A stretch of DNA of 50,241 nucleotides from Candidatus Phelpsiimicrobium noxiivivens (GTDB lineage: Bacteria > Omnitrophota > Gorgyraeia > Velamenicoccales > Velamenicoccaceae): the NCBI GenBank assembly GCA_001873995.1, contig MNVR01000010.1, forward strand, positions 11,749 to 61,989, in the 5' to 3' direction. The position numbers and the translations under genes were made by a program. Each line of letters begins with the position of its first letter. The first letter of the stretch is position 1. Under the pieces are notes generated by a model. The model had not been told where the DNA came from and did no database searches. It saw only the letters and a list, made by a program, of their open reading frames with translations. Positions 1-7,894 of the stretch are shown piece by piece.

Positions 1-24
1 TCGACAAAAACTAAGGGGGGGCAT

Positions 25-387
25 ATGGGATTCTTTTTGTTGTTAATAAGTGTTATACTTATCATTAAAGGCGTTATGTTGATACTTGCGCCTAAAAAAG
101 TCATTAAGTTCGCTAATGACATGCTAAAGGTAAAGGATACGCGGCTTCTGGGATTGATACCATTGTTTATTGGCATACTTTTATTATTTTCGGCGTCAGC
201 CAGCACTGTGGGTTGGCTTATTGTGCTTTTAGGCCTGGCCCAGATAGGCAAGGCGGTTTACATATTTTTGACGCCTGTTGCTAAGATAAAAGCTCATTGG
301 TGGTTTAATCTCGCGGATAACGGCCAGCGGGCATTGGGTATTTTAGTTCTTATTTTAGGCGTGATCGTATTTATTTCATGGGTCTAG
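25..387 (+). CDS. Small integral membrane protein, DUF2065/YjeT-like
   Basis: A 120-residue, almost entirely hydrophobic protein with about four predicted membrane segments (roughly residues 2-22, 40-58, 60-82 and 100-119). The internal pattern of an L/APKK segment followed by RLLGLIPLFIGILLL resembles the short YjeT/DUF2065 family of unknown function, here apparently doubled in length. A strong ribosome binding site (AAGGGGGGG) lies about seven bases before the ATG. It is the only plus-strand gene before the minus-strand polymerase gene and has no visible operon partner. The family call is tentative and no function should be inferred. Confidence 0.6.
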   Translation: MGFFLLLISVILIIKGVMLILAPKKVIKFANDMLKVKDTRLLGLIPLFIGILLLFSASASTVGWLIVLLGLAQIGKAVYIFLTPVAKIKAHWWFNLADNGQRALGILVLILGVIVFISWV

Positions 388-391
388 CCTA

Positions 392-446
392 GAAAGGGCA
401 GACTTTCCTAATTTTTATAAGGCCGGGCTATATTAAGCTCGGCCTT
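392..446. terminator. Hairpins between two convergent genes
   Basis: A small stem (392-396 with 403-407) is followed by TAATTTTTA and could end the plus-strand gene that stops at 387. An 11-bp stem with one G-U pair (419-429 with 436-446, six-base loop) follows at once and overlaps the last codons of the minus-strand gene. The position between convergent genes suits a bidirectional terminator, but the T-tract is weak. Confidence 0.4.
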
Positions 447-1580
447 ACTTGTTAGCAGGGCAGCGACGACCCACCAAAGCAGGGATACTTCAGGTTGGAA
501 AAATGTAAAGTCAGCCAGGTTGTGGATAAGGAACGCCAGGCTTCCTATCCAAAGGGCGTTATTTTGTGCCCCATCCTGGATCGCCAATGTCTTATAAGCT
601 AAACCTATAAAAGAGGCCAGGCCAAGGATGCCGATCTCTGCCCATATCTGTAAGTATGAGTTGTGGGGAGAGATGCTTTTGAAGAAAGGGTAATTTCCTA
701 AACCGACGCCGGCTAACGGGTGTTGGGAAATGACATTTATTGCCTCTCTCCAGTACGATAATCTGTTGGTCAAAGAAAAGATCGGCGTGTTAAAATCGTA
801 GTTCGAACTGTTCCTTAGAAAGAACAAGATGAGCCCGCATGATATCAAGCCGCATAAAACAGGAAAAATAATTTTTTTGGACGGCCCTTTTTTTCGCGTG
901 TATAAGAATATGATAAGTGATAGAACAAGGCTTAAAAAACCGCCTATTGATTGAGTGGCAAGTAAGGCGATGGATGTCAGTATGACAACAGAAAGGGCGA
1001 AGTAATTCTTCAGTTTATTTTTTCCGGTTTCCAGCAGGAGAGCAGCGCTTAATGGCGCGAACAAAATGAGATAACCCGCCAGAGCGGCCGGCGTGGGGAA
1101 TGGGACGAAAGCCCGGCCTCGTGACAAATACTCAACGGCAAAACCTTCTGTTATGCCAAGGCCGCGAAGGTAGTCTAATGTAGGAAAAAGCCCGCCTATT
1201 AGCCAGCGCAAGGCGTATAAACTAACAATGGCGCAGCTTAAAATAAGTATTTTGAACAGACAATTTCTTTCTTGGGCGTCAAATGAGCTGACAGCAAAAA
1301 AGGCTAAAAAGTAAGTAGTGTATTTATAGAATTCAGAGAGGCTTTTTTGGATGTCTTGCGAAAAAGATATGGAAACAAGGGCCGCAAGTAAAAAAAGCGT
1401 TACAAAGAGAGAGGCCTGCCTTTTAAAAAGCAACAACGTATTTTTTCTCAATAGGAGCAGTGATACTGTTATAAAAATGCATGAGAACACAATGTCTTCG
1501 CGCGGCGACGCCATTGCGGATAGAAATGGGCGGCACGCCAATAAGAATAAAAATAGCGTAAAGACTATTTTACGGAACAT
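408..1580 (-). CDS. O-antigen ligase/polymerase family membrane protein (Wzy/WaaL-like)
   Basis: A polytopic protein of 390 residues with about ten hydrophobic segments. The large loop before the last third contains the family-typical GVGLGNYP and HNSYLQIWAEIG...G stretches; the conserved His and the WxExG-like pattern are characteristic of the Wzy_C/O-antigen ligase superfamily. Such proteins polymerise undecaprenyl-linked glycan repeats or transfer them to lipid A core (or to proteins) on the periplasmic face of the inner membrane. It is divergent from the glycosyltransferase genes that follow, which fits a shared polysaccharide role. Polymerase and ligase cannot be told apart from sequence alone. 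Confidence 0.8.
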   Translation of the reverse strand: MFRKIVFTLFLFLLACRPFLSAMASPREDIVFSCIFITVSLLLLRKNTLLLFKRQASLFVTLFLLAALVSISFSQDIQKSLSEFYKYTTYFLAFFAVSSFDAQERNCLFKILILSCAIVSLYALRWLIGGLFPTLDYLRGLGITEGFAVEYLSRGRAFVPFPTPAALAGYLILFAPLSAALLLETGKNKLKNYFALSVVILTSIALLATQSIGGFLSLVLSLIIFLYTRKKGPSKKIIFPVLCGLISCGLILFFLRNSSNYDFNTPIFSLTNRLSYWREAINVISQHPLAGVGLGNYPFFKSISPHNSYLQIWAEIGILGLASFIGLAYKTLAIQDGAQNNALWIGSLAFLIHNLADFTFFQPEVSLLWWVVAALLTSKAELNIARPYKN

Positions 1581-1589
1581 TATGCTATA

Positions 1590-1618
1590 ATATTAAGTTA
1601 TAGAAAATATTTTGTCAA
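1590..1618 (-). promoter_or_regulatory. Near-consensus promoter for the polymerase/ligase gene, possibly leaderless
   Basis: Read on the minus strand, TTGACA (complement of 1613-1618) and TAATAT (complement of 1590-1595) are separated by exactly 17 bp. A start about seven bases past the -10 would fall near 1583, only about three bases before the ATG at 1580. The transcript would therefore be nearly leaderless. No Shine-Dalgarno sequence is seen. Confidence 0.6.
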
Positions 1619-1632
1619 TACAATAAGCTTAA

Positions 1633-2544
1633 ATGAGCACGCCTAAAGGCCTTGTATCAGTCATAGTCGTAAGTTTAGAGAAAGGGCCTATGCTGGCTAA
1701 ATGCCTTGACAGCATAGCAGCGCAGACGCACAAAGGCCTGCGGTGTTCTGTATTTTTGAACAAAGCGGATGAGAAGCTCGCCTTAAGATTGAAAGAGTCT
1801 TATGAAGATTTTGATCTTTATCATTGCCCTGATAACGAGCTTTATTGCCGCCCCATGAATAAAGGTATAGCTCGCTCTGTGGGAGATTTCGTGTTGTGTC
1901 TGAATGATGATGTTGTGTTGTCACCGGATTACATAAAGCAAGCCTTGACCGCCATGGGGCGCGACAAAAAAATAGGTTCTGTCAGTGGATGTTTGTTAAG
2001 GGAAGATAAAGTTACTGTTGATTCTACGGGTTTTTTGTGGGATAGGTCCAGAAAACCTCACGATAGAGGTTATGGTAAAAAGATGCGGCCTGCTTATAAA
2101 AGTGACGGATATATCTTTGGGGCCAATGGCGCGGCAGCTTTTTATAGGCGCTCAATGCTGGAAGCTGTAAAGTTTGGGCCAGAATATTTTGACGAGAAAT
2201 TCGGTTTTTATTACGAGGATCTTGATCTTGCCTGGAGGGCGCATAGGCTTGGTTGGCTGGCATTTTATTGCGGTAGCGCGGTCGCTTATCATAAAAGAGG
2301 GGCGGTAGCCCATATAGAGCCTGGCCCGCGACTTTTGCGCCACTTTGCGTTCACGCGGATATCGCCGGAACTCCAGGCGCGTTTTATCCGTAATAGATAC
2401 GCTACGATCTTAAAGAATGACCGGTTGTTAAGATTTTTGATAGGCCTGCCGTGGATCTTTTTTTATGAGGCCAGGATATATTTGTATCTATTATTTTTTA
2501 GGCGAAATGTGTTAAGGGAGGTTTTAAAACGCCCATGCCATTAA
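1633..2544 (+). CDS. Glycosyltransferase family 2 (rhamnosyltransferase-like)
   Basis: A 303-residue GT-A fold enzyme. The N-terminus (VSVIVVSLEKGPMLAKCLDS) is the usual nucleotide-sugar binding start of GT2. The LNDDVVLSPDY segment near residue 97 supplies the DxD-like metal-binding acidic residues, and YYEDLDLAWRAHRLGW near residue 198 carries the ED catalytic-base motif typical of WcaA/RfbF-like enzymes. A C-terminal hydrophobic stretch suggests membrane association. It probably adds a sugar to a lipid-linked glycan on the cytoplasmic face. It overlaps the next glycosyltransferase by 10 bases. Donor and acceptor are unknown. Confidence 0.85.
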   Translation: MSTPKGLVSVIVVSLEKGPMLAKCLDSIAAQTHKGLRCSVFLNKADEKLALRLKESYEDFDLYHCPDNELYCRPMNKGIARSVGDFVLCLNDDVVLSPDYIKQALTAMGRDKKIGSVSGCLLREDKVTVDSTGFLWDRSRKPHDRGYGKKMRPAYKSDGYIFGANGAAAFYRRSMLEAVKFGPEYFDEKFGFYYEDLDLAWRAHRLGWLAFYCGSAVAYHKRGAVAHIEPGPRLLRHFAFTRISPELQARFIRNRYATILKNDRLLRFLIGLPWIFFYEARIYLYLLFFRRNVLREVLKRPCH

Positions 2545-3686
2545 AGGTTTTGCATATTATCACTCGGCTTGAATTAGGCGGGGCGCAGAAGAACGTGCTG
2601 GCTATGCTCGCCAATTTGCCCCAAGATAAATATGAGATTCATCTTATCGCTTCACCCGGGCCGCTTGAAGATGAGGCAAGGGCTATCCCTGGCCTGCGAT
2701 TGAAGCTTTTGCCTTTTTTGAGGCGCCGGCCGAATCCTGTGTTAGACATGCTCGCGTTTTTCTATATGGTTTCTTATATAAGGATCAATAAAATAGACAT
2801 CGTCCATACCCATAGTTCAAAGGCAGGTATCCTGGGGAGATTTGCCGCAAGAGCGGCAGGCGTCAAAGTTGTTTTTCACACGATCCACGGGTGGGGATTT
2901 CACGATTATCTAAGAAGTTTTTTCAATGACCTTTACATTATTTTAGAGCGCTTGAGCGCGAAGATCACCCTAAAATTGATAGCTGTCACGGAAAGCGATA
3001 TTCAGAAAGGATTAGATAATGGTATAGGCATTGAAAAGCAATATTGCCTTATTCGCTACGGGATAGATCGCGATAGCTTTAAGTCTATAGGCCCGTGGGA
3101 GGCCCTGAACCTAAAAAACTTTTTAGGGCTTAAGGAAGAGAAGGTAGTTGGAATGGTCGCGTGTTTAAAACCTCAGAAAAATCCTCTTGATTTTGTCAGG
3201 TGCGCGCGGCTTATCGCGAATGTTGATCCGCGAGTTAAATTCCTCTTGGCCGGAGACGGCATTTTAAGGCCTCAGGTGGAAAGAGAGATAAAAAGGAACG
3301 ATCTTTCAGAAGATTTTTTTTTGTTAGGATGGCGCAGGGATATCAAAGCTGTGATATCTATTATTGATGTCCTGGTATTGACGTCTTTGTGGGAAGGTTC
3401 GCCTTTAGTATTTTTGGAGGCAATGTGCCTTTCAAAACCTATCGTCGCCTATGATATATGCGGCGCAAGCGAACTTGTAAAAGATAACGTTAATGGTTTT
3501 CTGGTGTTACCTAAGGATACAGAAGGACTCGCGCTAAAGGTAAATCTTCTTTTGGAGAACCGTGAAGTTTGCGATAGAATGAAGAAATTCGCGAGTATAG
3601 TCATAAGCCGCGAAGATCTTTCATTAAAATTCATGATCGAGAGCTTAGATAAACTCTATAGCTCCAGTGTAACTAACGCGGGATAA
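2535..3686 (+). CDS. Glycosyltransferase family 4
   Basis: A 383-residue GT-B fold enzyme. The N-terminal ITRLELGGAQKNVLAML is the classic GGA(Q/E)-type start of GT4. HTHSSKAGILGR near residue 93 belongs to the acceptor domain. The C-terminal EGSPLVFLEAMCLSKPIVA motif (around residues 292-310) provides the E-x7-E donor-sugar binding residues. Cytoplasmic or peripheral membrane enzyme of polysaccharide or lipopolysaccharide assembly. GGGAGG about 14 bases before the ATG may serve as its ribosome site, and translation is coupled to the upstream GT2 by a 10-base overlap. The exact sugar cannot be assigned. Confidence 0.88.
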   Translation: MPLKVLHIITRLELGGAQKNVLAMLANLPQDKYEIHLIASPGPLEDEARAIPGLRLKLLPFLRRRPNPVLDMLAFFYMVSYIRINKIDIVHTHSSKAGILGRFAARAAGVKVVFHTIHGWGFHDYLRSFFNDLYIILERLSAKITLKLIAVTESDIQKGLDNGIGIEKQYCLIRYGIDRDSFKSIGPWEALNLKNFLGLKEEKVVGMVACLKPQKNPLDFVRCARLIANVDPRVKFLLAGDGILRPQVEREIKRNDLSEDFFLLGWRRDIKAVISIIDVLVLTSLWEGSPLVFLEAMCLSKPIVAYDICGASELVKDNVNGFLVLPKDTEGLALKVNLLLENREVCDRMKKFASIVISREDLSLKFMIESLDKLYSSSVTNAG

Positions 3687-3690
3687 GTAT

Positions 3691-4599
3691 ATGGTTTTCG
3701 CTTTTTTGATCGCTTTGTCCGTATCTTTTTTATTAAATGGTTTTTTTACGCCTTTGGGCAGGAAAGTGTGTATTTTAAAAGCCCGCGCGATTGATGGTAC
3801 CCAGGGTATTTCAAAACTCGGAGGATTAGGTATCGCGTCTTCATTTTTTATAGCTGTTGTTTTCGTTTTTTTTCAATTAGGGATCTTTGATCAGAGGCTT
3901 GCCTTTGTGCTTTTAGCGCTCGCCTTGACGTTTTCTTTAGGATTAGCGGATGACATCCTTGGCCTACCGCCATTAAAAAAGCTTTTTTTTCAGTTCTTGA
4001 TAGCTGTTTTTTTGGCCGCGGCCGGCGTAGAAACACACATTTATTTTTTGCCATGGGCCGTTAATGCTATTCTTAGCGTTATTTGGTTCATGGCTATTAT
4101 GAACGCCTTTAATTTTTTGGATATCTTGGATGGGTTGGCCTCCGGCATTTCTATTTTATGCGCCGCGACGTTCCTATATATCAGTTATGTGACCGGAAAT
4201 ATTGTTGTGGGTGTGCTGGCAGCAGCTCTCTTGGGCAGTAATCTTTCTTTTTTGAGGTTCAATTTTTTTCCTGCTAAGCTTTATATGGGAGATATGGGCA
4301 GTCTTTTCAATGGCATAAGCTTTGCCGTTATGGCGATATTGACGAGTTACGCGAACATTGGCAGCGAAATGGCTTTATTCGTGCCTTTATTGATACTCGC
4401 CCTTCCGTTGTATGACCTGATATTTGTCATTGTTATGCGCATGGCGGGCCGTAAGTCCATTATCAAGAAGAGCCGCGACCATTTCGTTTTGCGCCTGGTA
4501 GATAAGGGCATGTCAGTCCCGGGAATAGTCTTTAAAATGTGTTTTTTTAATATGATATTCAATCTTGTCGCCGTTGCGTTGTTAATATTTTTAAAATAA
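3691..4599 (+). CDS. Polyprenyl-phosphate sugar-1-phosphate transferase, WecA/MraY family
   Basis: A 302-residue polytopic protein with about ten hydrophobic segments. The hallmark acidic loops are visible: LGLADDILGLPPLKK near residue 86 (the DD motif), FNFLDILDGLASG near residue 140 (DxxD, Mg binding and catalysis) and LYMGDMGSLFNG near residue 199. The GRKSIIKKSRDHFVLRL region near residue 251 corresponds to the cytoplasmic loop carrying the HxH-like motif, although only one His is clear. The enzyme moves a sugar-1-phosphate onto undecaprenyl phosphate and so starts glycan synthesis. Position within the glycosyltransferase cluster favours a WecA-like role over peptidoglycan MraY. Confidence 0.85.
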   Translation: MVFAFLIALSVSFLLNGFFTPLGRKVCILKARAIDGTQGISKLGGLGIASSFFIAVVFVFFQLGIFDQRLAFVLLALALTFSLGLADDILGLPPLKKLFFQFLIAVFLAAAGVETHIYFLPWAVNAILSVIWFMAIMNAFNFLDILDGLASGISILCAATFLYISYVTGNIVVGVLAAALLGSNLSFLRFNFFPAKLYMGDMGSLFNGISFAVMAILTSYANIGSEMALFVPLLILALPLYDLIFVIVMRMAGRKSIIKKSRDHFVLRLVDKGMSVPGIVFKMCFFNMIFNLVAVALLIFLK

Positions 4600-5867
4600 T
4601 GCCTGAAAGTAAGATAGTTATACTTGGAGCAGGATTGAGCGGATTGAGCGCGGCGGCTCATCTAAAGACGGAGTATGAGATCTTTGAAAAAGAAAAGTCC
4701 ATCGGCGGTTTGTGCCGGTCGCGTGATGTCCGGGGTTTTACGTTTGATATCGCCGGCCACATCCTCCATTTTCAGGAAAAAAAGGCCAAGGCCTTTATCA
4801 TGGGCTTTTTGGGCAGCACTTTGCGCAGGCAGAAGAGGAACAGCTGGATATGGAGCCATGGGTCTTTTATTCCTTATCCGTTCCAGGCGAATTTTTTGAA
4901 GCTTCCGTCATATATTGCCAGAGAGTGTTCAACCGGGTTAGCGCGGGCCCTGAAAAAACAAAAAAAGAACAGCGAGTCCAACGGCCTGTGTTTTAAAGCC
5001 TGGGCCCTGGCTACGTTCGGAGAGGGAATAGCTAAGCACTTTATGCTGCCTTACAACGAGAAGTTTTGGAAGTTCTCGTTAGAACAGTTGAACCACGAAT
5101 GGGCCGGCGAGTGGATCCCTTTGGGGGCTAAGGGTTATAACGATATGTTTTGGTATCCTCGTTACGGTGGCATTCAAACTTTAACTAATGCTTTAGCCAG
5201 GCAGGGGCGCAGGGTCCGCACGCGCTGTAAAGTTGTCCGCATTGACCTTAGAAAGAAAGAATGCTTATTTTCTAATGGTATCAGATATAGATTTGATAAG
5301 GCCATCTCTACTATTCCATTGCCTGAAATGGCCCGCATTATCACACCTTTGCCGGATAGGGTCAGAGAGGCCATCTCGGAATTAAGGTATACGTCACTTT
5401 TTAACGTCAATATCGGCCTTTCCAAAAAACTCAAGTCAGACAAGCACTGGATATACTTCCCGCAGAAAGATATCTCTTTTTACAGGCTTGGCATCTCTAC
5501 CAATTTTTCTCAAAATATGGCTCCGCCTGGGTGTTCCTCGGTTTATTTTGAGGCTTCTTATACGAAAGACGCTCCTATTGATAAGAAAAAAGCGCTTAAG
5601 GACATTTATGATGATTGCCTTAAAATTGGTTTTCCTATTAAGGAAGAAGATGCGAAAGTCATTGATCGTAATGATATTAAATACGGTTATTGTGTTTACG
5701 ATAAAAAACGGAACGCGGCATTGAGCGTTATCCAGGGGTATCTTAAGAAGCACAATATTTTTTCCATAGGCCGCTATGGAGGGTAGAGATACGCGTCAAT
5801 GGAAGACGTAATAGCCGAGGCGCGAGACCTCGTTACAGGGATTGAGCACCATAATTTTATTGAATGA
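4599..5867 (+). pseudogene. FAD-dependent oxidoreductase (protoporphyrinogen oxidase/UDP-galactopyranose mutase-like) with in-frame TAG
   Basis: The start shares a base with the previous stop (TAATG). Residues 8-15 carry a GAGLSG Rossmann motif, followed by the family's EKEKSIGGLCRS and FDIAGHILHF elements, which mark the amine-oxidase-like/COG1232 FAD family often found in polysaccharide clusters. Translation stops at TAG 5784-5786, right after GRYGG. The same frame then continues for 26 family-like residues (RYASMEDVIAEARDLVTG...) to TGA 5865-5867. In this family GRYG is normally followed by an aromatic residue and then xYxSM, so the TAG most likely replaces TGG (Trp). The product would be 395 residues and lack its last conserved FAD-contact segment. 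It may be a real nonsense mutation or a base-call error. Confidence 0.75.
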
Positions 5868-5944
5868 CGCAAAAGCAATGAAAGCTTCTTTGCCCACGGA
5901 ACTTTTTGCGTAACCTAATATATAGTGAAATTCTCAATTCAGAC

Positions 5945-6828
5945 ATGAAGATATCCTGTGTTGTTGTCGCGTATAACAGTTCAGCCACCATAATGAAATG
6001 CCTGGATTCAGTTTTTAGCCAATCTTACTCTGATAAAGAGGTTTTTGTCGTTGATAACGGCTCGTCTGATGGGATTGCGGATATAGCAAGGCCAGGTATC
6101 CGGAAGTAAAACTTATATCTAATAGTAGAAATGCCGGGGCCGCGGAGGCAAGAAATCAGGCCATAGGCCAGGCCACAGGAGAATGGATCCTGACGTTGGA
6201 CGCGGATGCTTACTTAAAGGAAGATTTTTTATCAGTATTTTGCGATTTTATAAAAAATAGCCGCGGGGCCGGTGTGCCGCCTTCTGCGGCAATATTAGCG
6301 CCAAAGATATACTATCCGGACGGTAAGACTATTTACAGCGTAGGACAGCGCTTAACATTGTTAAGAATATTTTACGAATTGGGCCACGATAAAAAAGACG
6401 TTGGCCAGTTTAACAGGGTTGGCGAAGTTTTTGGCGCGTGTTCTGCTATGGCGCTCTATAGGCTTGATATGTTAAAAGATATAAGAGGGTTTTCGGGCTA
6501 TTTTGATAAGGCATTTTTTTATATGGTTGAAGACGTGGACCTTTCGTGGAGGGCGCGCAAGAAAGGGTGGAAGGCTTACGCGTGCCCGGCATGCGTGAGT
6601 TTTCATTCAGGTTCCGGCTCAGGCTTCAGCGCGAAAGACAAAAAGTTCCTTTCTATCCGTAACCGTTTTATCATGATGCTAAAAAATGATTCTAAAGCGC
6701 GCTTATTTTTATTTTTTCTGCCGTTAGCTTTGTATGAAGTCTTGAGGTTTTTTTGTCTATTGTGCAAAAAAGAAGGTGGCGTATATTGCCGCGCCGTTAT
6801 TTCAGCGCTAGAATGGAGGAACAAATGA
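5945..6828 (+). pseudogene. Glycosyltransferase family 2, broken by a -1 frameshift
   Basis: The ATG at 5945 opens MKISCVVVAYNSSATIMKCL and DNGSSDG, a normal GT2 start, but this frame ends at 6109 after about 54 residues. The shifted frame carries the rest without a gap: KARYPEVKLISNSRNAGAAE, then GEWILTLDADAYLKEDFL (DxD), and FYMVEDVDLSWRARKKGW (catalytic ED), ending at 6828. Adding one A near 6090 (GCAAG to GCAAAG) restores a single protein of about 295 residues, similar in plan to the GT2 at 1633. It is the last glycosyltransferase of the cassette and overlaps the following gene by ATGA. Either a recent inactivating mutation or a homopolymer error. Confidence 0.8.
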
Positions 6829-7196
6829 AAAAAATGATGTGGCCTATCTTTGGCATATATATCTTGTTCTTTGCCGTCCGCTTTGCTTTTTCTTTAGAAG
6901 ATTATAAGACCGAAGACCAGGAAGCCATAGCATATAACGTGACGCGTAGTGTAAAGACAGTTCAAGGCCTGAACTTCAGAGTAGAGGACGATAGGCCTAT
7001 AGAGAAAATAGCCGGAGTATACCGTCCCATAGACCTGGATTCCTATATTGCTTTGAAATTCAATAAATTGGAAAAAAAGATGGCTGAGCAGAACGTGGCC
7101 TTATCAAAGAGGATAGATGAGCTTTCCGCGAGAGTTGACGAGTTAACCATGAACGCCTCCCCACAGAACCAGACCGTTACCAAACCCAATCCATAA
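6825..7196 (+). CDS. Exported hypothetical protein with C-terminal coiled coil
   Basis: The start at 6825 is chosen because GGAGGA lies five bases upstream and the ATG overlaps the previous stop (ATGA). The 123-residue product has a membrane segment or signal peptide at about residues 2-24 (MWPIFGIYILFFAVRFAFS), a short conserved-looking middle with YNVTRSVKTVQGLNFRVEDD, and a heptad-rich C-terminus (KLEKKMAEQNVALSKRIDEL) typical of a short coiled coil. No family was recognised. The coupling suggests co-transcription with the surface-polysaccharide genes, although its role is unknown. Confidence 0.6.
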   Translation: MKKMMWPIFGIYILFFAVRFAFSLEDYKTEDQEAIAYNVTRSVKTVQGLNFRVEDDRPIEKIAGVYRPIDLDSYIALKFNKLEKKMAEQNVALSKRIDELSARVDELTMNASPQNQTVTKPNP

Positions 7197-7197
7197 T

Positions 7198-7251
7198 CCG
7201 GATTTTTTAACTGGAAGAAAAGTCTTGACAGATATATGGGTTACGTAGCAT
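7198..7251 (+). promoter_or_regulatory. Candidate promoter with shared upstream motif
   Basis: TTGACA at 7225-7230 and a weak TAGCAT at 7246-7251 (15-bp spacing) precede the secreted RHS-like gene. The block CCGGATTTTTTAAC at 7198-7211 recurs exactly at 13082-13095, also just upstream of a TTGACA. With transcription starting near 7258, the ATG at 7295 would be used rather than the GTG at 7253. Confidence 0.35.
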
Positions 7252-7294
7252 CGTGAAAAGCACCGACAATAAACTGTTTCCCAAACAGGGCTTT

Positions 7295-7894
7295 ATGGTA
7301 TTAAAAACCAGAAGTATTGTAGGAGCTTATTTAGTTCTTTTTCTCTTCTGTAGTTCAGTTTTTGCTAACACTCCCACGCTAGGCACTATCACATCCTCTA
7401 CCGGCAACAGTCATGTAGATATCGCGCAGGCTTTCACTACCACTTACGCTGATTCTTCGAGTTGGCAGCATTTGTGGACTGTAAATTTTCTTGTCAATAC
7501 GCAGGTAAGTGGAGCTAGTTGTTTCTCAGGACTCTATAATCAAAATTCCAATCAACTCTTCTTGCGTGATGATTCCGGCACGGCTTGGTTGGGCGGTTAT
7601 GCGCCAGGTTCGGCGAATATCATTGAAAATTCTTATGCTAAACTTGATTGTTCCCTGACTACTGTCTCAGGTAATGGCACAACCTTGACAGTTAACTGGC
7701 GGGTGACTTTCAAAGCGCCGTTTACAGGTGCGAAAAATACGTATCTTTTAGCAACGGATGACGCAAACGCTAACAGTGGTGTTGTCCAGAAAGGCACATG
7801 GACGATCAAACCGGCTCCTACCGTATGTACCATCACGCCCTCTTCCTGCGCAGGTCAAGTAGGGATTCCTCAGACTTTTACCGGAACCTATTGA
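7295..7894 (+). pseudogene. Secreted N-terminal fragment of an RHS-type surface protein
   Basis: The ATG at 7295 opens a clear signal peptide (SIVGAYLVLFLFCSSVFAN). About 175 Thr/Ser/Asn-rich residues follow, resembling extracellular beta-sandwich material, with four Cys and no enzyme motif. The frame ends in TGA at 7892-7894. The next frame begins at once with RHS sequence (see the next entry), so I read this as the exported N-terminus of one large RHS/YD-repeat protein whose middle has been lost. A GTG at 7253 would add 14 residues ahead of the signal peptide and is less likely. It could instead be a free-standing small secreted protein. Confidence 0.5.

Noticed and set aside
5784-5786. TAG as a recoded sense codon (pyrrolysine or code change)
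   Set aside because: TAG terminates several intact genes in the window (sod, mscL, the first small membrane protein), and no downstream stem-loop or pyl gene is seen. A point mutation or base-call error is simpler.
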